Source of the DNA: Collinsella sp.
Lineage (GTDB): Bacteria > Actinomycetota > Coriobacteriia > Coriobacteriales > Coriobacteriaceae
Direction of reading: 5' to 3'
Assembly (NCBI GenBank): GCA_019414265.1
Contig: DXMJ01000004.1
Coordinates: 1 to 64,000 of the forward strand
DNA: 64,000 nucleotides
Shown: piece by piece, positions 27,015-33,804 of the stretch
How positions within the stretch are numbered: position 1 is the stretch's first letter
How the letters are laid out: each line of letters starts with the position of its first letter
The notes under the pieces: generated by a model
Databases searched by the model: none
Seen by the model: only the letters and a program-made list of their open reading frames with translations
Told to the model about the DNA's origin: nothing
Position numbers and translations under genes: made by a program

Positions 27015-27050
27015 GAAAGAGCTGCTTTTATTGCGGCTCTTTCTTTGGTT
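27015..27050 (+). terminator. Terminator-like hairpin between def and fmt
   Basis: GAAAGAGC (27015-27022) pairs with GCTCTTTC (27036-27043), followed by TTTGGTTTT. It would end priA-def transcripts and implies a separate promoter for fmt-rsmB. Confidence 0.6.
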
Positions 27051-27157
27051 TTGGGTATATTTGTTCTTGTTGAAATGTTATTGCGGATGGGCTGGTGACT
27101 TGGCTTTCCGCTGTTCTTTGTAGCCGTCTCGGCTTTGGTTGAGAGGAGACGTTCTTT

Positions 27158-28078
27158 ATGCGAATTGTGTTTATGGGTACGCCTGATTTTGCTGTGCCTT
27201 CGCTGACTTCGCTTGTTGCGGCTGGTAATGAGGTTGCGCTCGTTATTACTCGTCCCGATGCTGTTCGTGGGCGAGGTAAGAAGCTAGAGCCGTCTCCTGT
27301 TAAGGCTAAGGCACTGGAGCTGGGGTTGCCGGTCATTGAGGCTAATCGTATGACGCCTGAGGTTGTTGAGGTGCTCAAGGCTGCGCAGGCTGATATTTTC
27401 TGCGTGGCAGCCTATGGTTGCATTTTGCCCGATGAGGTGCTGCATATGGCGCCGCTTGGTATTGTGAATGTTCATGCTTCGCTGCTGCCTCGCTGGCGTG
27501 GCGCCGCTCCCATTCAGCGTGCCATTCTTGCTGGTGACGAGGTTGCTGGCGTTTCCATTATGCGCATTGGGCATGGTGTGGATACTGGTGCTTATTGTGC
27601 TCAGGCTTCCACGTCGGTTGCCGGTAAGCATGCCGAGGCGCTGACTATGGAGCTCGCTGAGCTCGGCGGCAAACTGCTTGCCGATATGCTTCCTTCTCTT
27701 GCCGATGGCACTGCCGTGTGGACTGAACAGGATGAGGCGCTCGTTACCCATGCTGCCAAGATTTCTAAGCAGGAGATGCGCTTGGATCCGCACATGGCGG
27801 CGCTTGATTGCGTGCGTCATGTGCTGGCCTCGTCCGATACCGCGCCTGCTCGTTGCGTGATTGCCGGCAAGACCGTGCGTGTGCTCGATGCTGCGGCGGC
27901 TGATGTGTCGCTCGGCGAGGGTCAGGTTCTCGTTAAGGCCAAGCGTGTTTACCTGGGCCTTTCTGATGGCTCGGTTGAACTGCTCGAGGTTAAGCCTGAT
28001 GGCAAGCGTGCTATGACTGCTTCTGCTTGGTCTGCTGGCCTGCAGGGTGCCGATCTTATCTGGGGTGTTTTGTCATGA
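27158..28078 (+). CDS. fmt: Fmt, methionyl-tRNA formyltransferase
   Basis: A 306-residue enzyme that formylates initiator Met-tRNA using 10-formyltetrahydrofolate. The N-terminus MRIVFMGTPDFAVPSL and the folate/catalytic region VNVHASLLPRWRGAAPIQRA are diagnostic. The C-terminal OB-like domain is present. The first half uses many T-ending codons, unlike the GC-ending codons of def and gltX. Its stop overlaps the rsmB start (ATGA). Confidence 0.95.
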   Translation: MRIVFMGTPDFAVPSLTSLVAAGNEVALVITRPDAVRGRGKKLEPSPVKAKALELGLPVIEANRMTPEVVEVLKAAQADIFCVAAYGCILPDEVLHMAPLGIVNVHASLLPRWRGAAPIQRAILAGDEVAGVSIMRIGHGVDTGAYCAQASTSVAGKHAEALTMELAELGGKLLADMLPSLADGTAVWTEQDEALVTHAAKISKQEMRLDPHMAALDCVRHVLASSDTAPARCVIAGKTVRVLDAAAADVSLGEGQVLVKAKRVYLGLSDGSVELLEVKPDGKRAMTASAWSAGLQGADLIWGVLS

Positions 28079-29475
28079 GCAAGCTGTCTCCCGCGCGCAA
28101 GCTTGCGCTCGATGTGCTGATGGAGGCCGATCGCCGCGGGATGTATGCACGCGACGTGCTGTCCTCTCGCGCATCGGCCAAGGCTATTGACCAGCGCGAT
28201 TCCGCTTTTGCCGCCCGCTTGGCGCTGGGTGTTGCCGCCACGCAGGGTATTTTGGACGAGCTGCTCGATCAGTTTCTCGATAAGCCCAAAAAGGTTGCGC
28301 CGCGCGTTCGCATGGCGCTTCGTATCTCGGCCTTCGAGATGCTCTACCTGCATACGCCGGGCCGTGTTGCCGTAAGTCAGGGTGTTGAACTGGTTCGTTG
28401 CGGTGCTAAGTCCGCCGCCGGCTTGGCCAATGCTGTACTGCACAAGGTTGCGGACAACGTTGAGGACTTTGCCACGGCATCCGACGTGGATGAGTCCGAG
28501 CGACGCTTGGTTCGTCTGTCGCGCCTGATGGGTCTTCCGCGCTGGCTATGCGCTCGCATTATGGCATCGTTTGACACGCCAGAGGGTGCGCTTAACTTTG
28601 CCGGCAATCTGGCTCCCGCGCCGCTGGCCCTGCATGAGAACGCCTTTGCGACTAAGCCCGATCCGTATATCTCGCAGCTCGTCGCGCCTGTTTTCCCGGG
28701 CTGCCATGCCCCGGTTGATGCCCAGGTTACGGTTGCGTCGGGCGTATTTGAGCGTGCTGCTGGCGTGGCCTCGGACCTTAACGCCCAGCTTATCGCCACA
28801 GCTGCCACGCGCCCTGGTAGCTGCCTTGAGATTGGTGCCGGTCGTGGCACCAAGACCTATGTGATGATGTGCCAGGCCAAGCGTACGGGCTATGAGCGTC
28901 AGCATACGGCGCTCGATCTGCATGATCGCAAGTGCGATCTGAATCTCGCTCGCCTGCATAAGGCCGGTATTCAGGGCGTTCGTACGGTTTCGGGTGATGC
29001 TTGCGAGCTTGATGAGGTGCTCACATCGTTTGATGCCATGCTTGGCGAGCCGGTTATGTTCGACACAGTCTTTATCGATGCGCCGTGCTCTGGCACTGGA
29101 ACCATGCGCCGTCATCCCGAGATCCCGTGGCGCCTTGCCGAAAGCGACGTGACGTGCGAGTTGCCCAAGCTGCAACTGACGATGCTCAAAGAGGCCTCCG
29201 CGCGCGTGGCCGTTGGCGGTGAGCTCATCTATGCGACGTGCTCGGTGTTTGATGAGGAGAACGCGCAGGTTGTGGATGCCTTCCTGGCTTCTTCCGAGGG
29301 CGCCGGCTTTAGCGTGGCGCCGCTTTCTGAGGCGCAGATTCTGCAACTGCCCGAGTTTGCCCAGGCCAAGAAGCTCGTCTGCGTACGCCAAAACGACCGA
29401 GGCCTCTTCCAAAGCGTGCCGGTAAACGCTGACTCCTACGACGGCCACTTCTGCGCCAGGCTGGTCCGCCAGTAA
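28075..29475 (+). CDS. rsmB: RsmB, 16S rRNA (cytosine-967-C5)-methyltransferase
   Basis: A 466-residue protein with an N-terminal NusB-like RNA-binding domain (~1-140) and a C-terminal SAM-dependent methyltransferase. Motif I is LEIGAGRGTKTYVM, motif IV is FIDAPCSGTGTMRRHPEI, and the catalytic cysteine lies in ATCSVFDEEN (~Cys 389). ATG 28075 overlaps the fmt stop; the frame is open upstream only inside fmt. Confidence 0.93.
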   Translation: MSKLSPARKLALDVLMEADRRGMYARDVLSSRASAKAIDQRDSAFAARLALGVAATQGILDELLDQFLDKPKKVAPRVRMALRISAFEMLYLHTPGRVAVSQGVELVRCGAKSAAGLANAVLHKVADNVEDFATASDVDESERRLVRLSRLMGLPRWLCARIMASFDTPEGALNFAGNLAPAPLALHENAFATKPDPYISQLVAPVFPGCHAPVDAQVTVASGVFERAAGVASDLNAQLIATAATRPGSCLEIGAGRGTKTYVMMCQAKRTGYERQHTALDLHDRKCDLNLARLHKAGIQGVRTVSGDACELDEVLTSFDAMLGEPVMFDTVFIDAPCSGTGTMRRHPEIPWRLAESDVTCELPKLQLTMLKEASARVAVGGELIYATCSVFDEENAQVVDAFLASSEGAGFSVAPLSEAQILQLPEFAQAKKLVCVRQNDRGLFQSVPVNADSYDGHFCARLVRQ

Positions 29476-29480
29476 ATCGA

Positions 29481-29520
29481 AGCCCCGTCCCAAATCAGCT
29501 AACTTGGGACGGGGCTATTT
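29481..29520 (+). terminator. Terminator after rsmB
   Basis: Perfect 12-bp stem AGCCCCGTCCCA (29481-29492) and TGGGACGGGGCT (29505-29516), followed by ATTTTAG. It begins six bases after the rsmB stop. Confidence 0.8.
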
Positions 29521-29565
29521 TAGCTACTTTGTGCCTCTTCGATCCGTTCGCCATGAAATGCGGTT

Positions 29566-29693
29566 ATTTACTACGTTAAACCGGCTGTCCTCATCCATGC
29601 CGAATTTTGTGAAATCAAAACCGCAGGTAGACGGCTTGTCGTTTTTGCAAATACGCTGCTATGCTCGACCAATACGGGTCAAACGTAGTAAAT
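29566..29693. repeat. Repeat element copy A, 128 bp with 12-bp terminal inverted repeats
   Basis: ATTTACTACGTT (29566-29577) and AACGTAGTAAAT (29682-29693) bound an interior that contains AAAACCGCAGGTAGA. The same interior and related ends (TTTACTACG/CGTAGTAAA) occur in copy B at 33581-33714. No open reading frame is convincing inside. It looks like a miniature non-autonomous element or a structured RNA family. Confidence 0.7.
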
Positions 29694-29752
29694 GGGCCGC
29701 TTTCGTGGCGCAACTCCAGAGTAGTCAATTTGGGAGCGGGGCTACTTGCCTG

Positions 29753-29989
29753 TTAGTGGTTGTGTGGGCAGTTGGCGCAACAGCCGCTGGTGGCGCTGGT
29801 GCTGGAGCCGCCACTGCGCTGGTCGGTGTTGTAGAAACCGCTGCCGTCGAACTTAATGCCGCTGGCCGAGAACGTCTTGGATGCCGGGGCACCGCAGCTA
29901 GGGCATACGACCTCGGGCGTCTCGGACATGGGGTGCTCAACCTCAAACACGTTGCCGCAGCTCGTGCACTTGTAATCGTAGCGCGCCAT
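29753..29989 (-). CDS. FmdB-family putative regulatory zinc ribbon protein
   Basis: A 78-residue protein. The N-terminal CxxC pair in YKCTSCGNVFEVEH and the second pair in VVCPSCGAPASKTF form the FmdB/CxxC_CxxC_SSSS zinc ribbon. The Ser/Gly-rich tail ends in SGCCANCPHNH, which adds three cysteines and two histidines. The family's biochemical role is not established. A ribosome-binding site AAAGGAAG precedes the ATG. A terminator lies between it and the amylase gene upstream, so it may have its own promoter. Confidence 0.85.
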   Translation of the reverse strand: MARYDYKCTSCGNVFEVEHPMSETPEVVCPSCGAPASKTFSASGIKFDGSGFYNTDQRSGGSSTSATSGCCANCPHNH

Positions 29990-30011
29990 AATACTTCCTT
30001 TTCAGCACAAA

Positions 30012-30033
30012 GCGGGCAGATCGCTCTGCCCGC
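30012..30033 (-). terminator. Terminator after the GH13-GH77 gene
   Basis: GCGGGCAGA (30012-30020) pairs with TCTGCCCGC (30025-30033) with a four-base loop. On the minus strand it is followed by TTTGTGC. It lies 45 bases beyond the stop at 30078. Confidence 0.65.
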
Positions 30034-30077
30034 AAAAATTCAAACAGCTGTAACTGTACCCTATATCGAGGGTTTTA

Positions 30078-33000
30078 TCACGCTTCGCCCCAGAATCTAT
30101 GGGTGCTGCGCAGGAGCTTCGCAGTTTTGCCCTCGGCCGCAGCAATGTCGGCCTCCTGCGCCTGCCATGTCCAGTTGCCCGTGGCCACGCCCGGCACGTT
30201 CATACGTGCATCATCGCCCAGCCCCAGTATGTCCTGCAACGGCATCATAACGAGTGGAGCATCGCTTGCCAGGGCATTGCCCATGAGCTCGCCTGCCAAT
30301 GCAATGCCGCTCGGCTCGTCGCCGCCCGCAAAGGAGCGCGTGCACCAGCCGGCAAGCGTCGAGGTGTCGTGCGTCGAGGTGTACAGGATCTTGCCCGGAG
30401 TGGGATGAATTCCGCAGCGAACGTCGTAGTCGCTAAACTCCAGCACGTCCATGCCGGGGAAGCCGCAAGTCGAAGCCATCGCACGAACGCCAGGCGTCAG
30501 ATAACCCAGATCCTCGGCAATAAAGTTGAGCGGACCAAGCTCGTCATAGGCGGTTTGGAACAGGTCCTTGCCCGGGCCAGCCAGCCAGCGGCCGTCGGCA
30601 CAGGCCTTGCCGGCAGGGATGCTAAAGTAGCTGTGGAAGCCCAGGAAGTGGTCCAGACGCACGCGGTCGTAGAGCGAAAACGCACGACGCAGGCGATCCA
30701 TCCACCAGCTATAGCCGTTCTCCTTCATGTGATCCCAGCGGAAGGTGGGGTTTCCCCATACCTGGCCCTCGGGCGCAAAGCTGTCGGGCGGCGCGCCCGA
30801 AATCTCAATCGCCTTGCCGGTATCGGACAGCCAGAAGTTCTCGGGCTCGCTCCACGCATCGGCCGAATCGTCCGAGACATACATCGGGATATCGCCGATG
30901 ACCTCGATGCCCTTCTTGTGTGCATAGTTCATGAGTTCGCACCAGGCAAGGTCAAAGCGATACTGCATGTACGCCTGCAGCTCGGCCTCGTCGTGGAAGC
31001 GCTTGTCATCGATCAGATACTCGTTGTAGCGCGCGACGTCTGCCGGCCAATCGTGGCGCGACTCGCCCTCAAAGTACTTCTTAACGGCCATGTAGACGCA
31101 GTACTTCTCGAGCCAATCGGCGTTGCGATGTTTAAACGCCGTGTACAGTGGGTCGGCATCCTCGCCGCCGCGGGTCTTCCAGGTGACGAAGTCGGCAGCC
31201 AGCTCCTCGTGGCTCTCGGGCAGCAGGTCGATATTGCCTGCAAAGGCCGAAGGACCGGCGTAGGGGGAGCGGAAGAAGTCCGTGGGATTGACGGGCAGGA
31301 CCTGCCAGTAGCGCATGCCCATGGCGGCCAGGTGGTCGATAAAGCGACGCGTGGGCGCACCGATTGTGCCGGGCTTGCCGTCATCGGTCGGAACCGAGGT
31401 GATGTGGCACACGACGCCCGCGCCGTGATCGAGCGGCTCCTGCAGGCGCTTCTCGGCATGGTGATAGATGATCGAAGAGCCCAGCGGGTACAGGTCGAGC
31501 GTAACCGTGCCGTTGTGGATCTCGCACTCGTGGCCGCTGATCACGTCGCTCGCACATTCGCTGAGCGCTGGAATCGTCACGCAGTGCGAATTGCGTAGGC
31601 TGCGGTTGATGATAACCGTCGCGGCTTCGCCGTTTTTGCCCGTGCGGGTGTAGGCCAAGACTTCGTCGTTGAGCGCGAAGGCCTTGATCTCGCCGTCGAC
31701 CATAAACGGCAGCGCGCGACGTACGGCAGACGCGTTCTTAACGATAGCCAGCGTGTCGAAGTCGTGGAGGTCTTCCTTCAAAGGCAGCGTGCGGCGGTTG
31801 CCCGGATCGGTGAGGCCCTCCAGGCCGTACTCATCGCCATAATAGATCGAGGGCACGCCTGGGAAGGTCATCTGCATGAGCGTCGCCAACCAAAAGCGGC
31901 TCTTGGCCAGGCCCATGGAGTTGTCGTCCAGGCGCCACTTGCTGCGCTCACTCTCGGGCAGCTGCGACTCGTCGGGGCCGCCGCCGAGCACCGAGATGAT
32001 GCGCGGACGGTCGTGGCTCGAAAGCAGATTGAGCGCGCAGGCCAGTGCCTCGCGCGGGTAGTTCTCGCGCAGGGTTTCGATATCCTCGGCTGCCTGGTAG
32101 GCGTTCTTGTAGCCCTTTAAAAAGCCGATGACCATGTTGCGGAAGGGGTAATCCATAGCAGAGTCCAGCTCGGAGCCCTGCAGGTAGCGGCGCAGATGGC
32201 CGTAGCTGATCTTGTTGGAGGCGTCTTCCCAGACCTCGCCGAGCAGCAGCGCGTCGGGCTTCTCGGCGAGCACGGCCTTCTTAATCTCGGCCAGGAAATC
32301 GTCGGAAAGCTCGTCGGCCACGTCCAGACGCCAGCCATGGGCGCCAGCGCGCAGCCACTTACGAATGACGCCGTCCTTGCCCAGAAGCTTTTCACGGACA
32401 AGCTCGGAACTCTCGTTGATGGCGGGCATGTTGCCCACGCCCCACCAGCAGTCATACGAGCCGTCCTCATGGAAGTAAAACGCATCGCGCCACGGTGAAT
32501 CCTCGCTCTGCCAGGCGCCCACGCCGGGATAGTTGCCGTAGCGGTTGAAATAGATCGAATCGTCGCCCGTGTGGTTGAAGACGCCGTCCAGGATGATGGA
32601 GATGCCCAGCTTCTCGGCTGCCTGGCACAGCTCGGTAAAGTCCTGCTCGGTGCCCAGGATCGGGTCGATCTTGGTGTAGTCGGCCGTGTCGTAGCGGTGG
32701 TTGCTCGCGGCCTCAAAGATGGGGTTGAGGTAGATGGCCGTAAAGCCTAGCTCGGCAATGCGGGGCAGGTCATTTTGGATACCCTTGAGCGAGCCGCCGT
32801 AAAAATCCCAGGTCTTGATGGAGCCGTCTTCGGCACGCTCGTACTCGGGCGGTTCGTTCCAGTCCTCGACCATGCGGCGCTGGATTCCTTTGCGCGGTTT
32901 TTCAACTTCGGCAAGCGTGCGTTCGCGCCAGTTTTCGTCGCGTGCATAGCGGTCGGGGAAGATCTGGTAGACCATACCGCGCTCGTACCAAGTGGGACGG

Positions 33001-33374
33001 TTCTCTCGGTGCTTGTAGACGGTAATCTGGAAGGACGGAACCTCGGCGTAGTTGTAGGTCACACCCTCGCCACCGGTGCGACCCTGCGGTGCACCCAGGC
33101 GTACCTCGGGCTGGCCCTCGATGTTGCAGATAAAGCTGTACCAGATAAGACAGGGCTCAGTGCACTCAAGCTCTACGGTAAATATGCCGTCGCCCTCGTG
33201 CGTCATGGGATACAGAGACTCACCGATTTCATCGACCCAGGTGCGCAGGGTGAGCGTTGCCTGGTTGGGGTCGGCATCCTCCAAAATCACCGATAGCGAA
33301 ACGGAAGTTCCAGTGGTCACAGCGCCAAACGGAGTACGAAACTGCGGCAGACGGCTGTTGTGAATCAATCTCAT
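30078..33374 (-). CDS. Fused GH13 alpha-amylase/neopullulanase-type and GH77 4-alpha-glucanotransferase (MalQ)
   Basis: A 1098-residue two-enzyme protein. Residues ~1-130 are a beta-sandwich of the N-terminal type seen in neopullulanases. The GH13 barrel follows with ILDGVFNHTG, GWRLDVADE (nucleophile Asp), LLGEVWEDAS (acid/base Glu) and NLLSSHDRPR. From ~640 a GH77 domain begins (GAGVVCHITSVPTDDG), with VRLDHFLGFHS, FIAEDLGYLTPGV and LYTSTHDTSTLAGW at the active site. It would debranch or trim glucans and disproportionate the products. It lies beside the glycogen genes and likely serves glycogen or starch breakdown. Confidence 0.9.
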   Translation of the reverse strand: MRLIHNSRLPQFRTPFGAVTTGTSVSLSVILEDADPNQATLTLRTWVDEIGESLYPMTHEGDGIFTVELECTEPCLIWYSFICNIEGQPEVRLGAPQGRTGGEGVTYNYAEVPSFQITVYKHRENRPTWYERGMVYQIFPDRYARDENWRERTLAEVEKPRKGIQRRMVEDWNEPPEYERAEDGSIKTWDFYGGSLKGIQNDLPRIAELGFTAIYLNPIFEAASNHRYDTADYTKIDPILGTEQDFTELCQAAEKLGISIILDGVFNHTGDDSIYFNRYGNYPGVGAWQSEDSPWRDAFYFHEDGSYDCWWGVGNMPAINESSELVREKLLGKDGVIRKWLRAGAHGWRLDVADELSDDFLAEIKKAVLAEKPDALLLGEVWEDASNKISYGHLRRYLQGSELDSAMDYPFRNMVIGFLKGYKNAYQAAEDIETLRENYPREALACALNLLSSHDRPRIISVLGGGPDESQLPESERSKWRLDDNSMGLAKSRFWLATLMQMTFPGVPSIYYGDEYGLEGLTDPGNRRTLPLKEDLHDFDTLAIVKNASAVRRALPFMVDGEIKAFALNDEVLAYTRTGKNGEAATVIINRSLRNSHCVTIPALSECASDVISGHECEIHNGTVTLDLYPLGSSIIYHHAEKRLQEPLDHGAGVVCHITSVPTDDGKPGTIGAPTRRFIDHLAAMGMRYWQVLPVNPTDFFRSPYAGPSAFAGNIDLLPESHEELAADFVTWKTRGGEDADPLYTAFKHRNADWLEKYCVYMAVKKYFEGESRHDWPADVARYNEYLIDDKRFHDEAELQAYMQYRFDLAWCELMNYAHKKGIEVIGDIPMYVSDDSADAWSEPENFWLSDTGKAIEISGAPPDSFAPEGQVWGNPTFRWDHMKENGYSWWMDRLRRAFSLYDRVRLDHFLGFHSYFSIPAGKACADGRWLAGPGKDLFQTAYDELGPLNFIAEDLGYLTPGVRAMASTCGFPGMDVLEFSDYDVRCGIHPTPGKILYTSTHDTSTLAGWCTRSFAGGDEPSGIALAGELMGNALASDAPLVMMPLQDILGLGDDARMNVPGVATGNWTWQAQEADIAAAEGKTAKLLRSTHRFWGEA

Positions 33375-33580
33375 AATTCGGTCCAGTTCAATAGAATCAC
33401 GGCCTGCGGGCCATGGGCTTTACGCACTGGATGTAAGTATATCTTTTGTACACAGGCTGTATAAACAACATCCGTTTACCATCGGCGAACGGTTGTCCTA
33501 GAAAATCGTTTTACCACCCAAATTATCGCGATATTCAAATGTGCCTATACCGATACTATTTGTAGCCAAACAAAAGTAAC

Positions 33581-33714
33581 CCGGTTTACTACGACGAATT
33601 GAATGATCTCAACCAGGGTCATTTTGGTGATATTAAAACCGCAGGTAGAGGCGTTGCCAATTTCGTAGATTACCCGCCGTGGTCGGCTGGAGCCATTTTG
33701 TCGTAGTAAACCGG
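33581..33714. repeat. Repeat element copy B, 134 bp with 15-bp perfect terminal inverted repeats
   Basis: CCGGTTTACTACGAC (33581-33595) and GTCGTAGTAAACCGG (33700-33714) bound an interior with ATTTTGGTGATATTAAAACC and CGCAGGTAGAGGC. It aligns with copy A at 29566-29693 across the AAAACCGCAGGTAGA core and both ends. The two copies flank the GH13-GH77 and FmdB genes. Confidence 0.75.
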
Positions 33715-33741
33715 CCCTCTTTTTAATACAGAAGTTCAACC

Positions 33742-33776
33742 AAGATGAGGGCGCCTGGTAGGGGCGCCCTCATCTT
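33742..33776 (-). terminator. Terminator after glgA
   Basis: Perfect 14-bp stem AAGATGAGGGCGCC (33742-33755) and GGCGCCCTCATCTT (33763-33776) with a seven-base loop. It lies 29 bases beyond the glgA stop. Confidence 0.75.
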
Positions 33777-33804
33777 GCGTTGGATTAAGTTTTAATCGTC
33801 CGGA

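Larger units (their letters stand above)
26837..27157. other. Intergenic region between def and fmt
   Basis: These 321 bases hold the long inverted repeat at 26845-26940 and a terminator-like hairpin at 27015-27043. The rest shows no gene. AGAGGAGA upstream of 27158 is the fmt ribosome-binding site. Confidence 0.7.
33375..33804. other. Intergenic region between the GH13-GH77 gene and glgA
   Basis: These 430 bases hold repeat copy B (33581-33714) and the glgA terminator (33742-33776). The ~200 bases next to the amylase gene (33375-33580) are AT-richer and must contain its promoter, but I cannot fix the boxes. No gene is supported. Confidence 0.65.

Noticed and set aside
30099..31598. 499-codon plus-strand frame opposite the GH13-GH77 gene
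   Set aside because: Shadow of the GH77 domain; no motifs.
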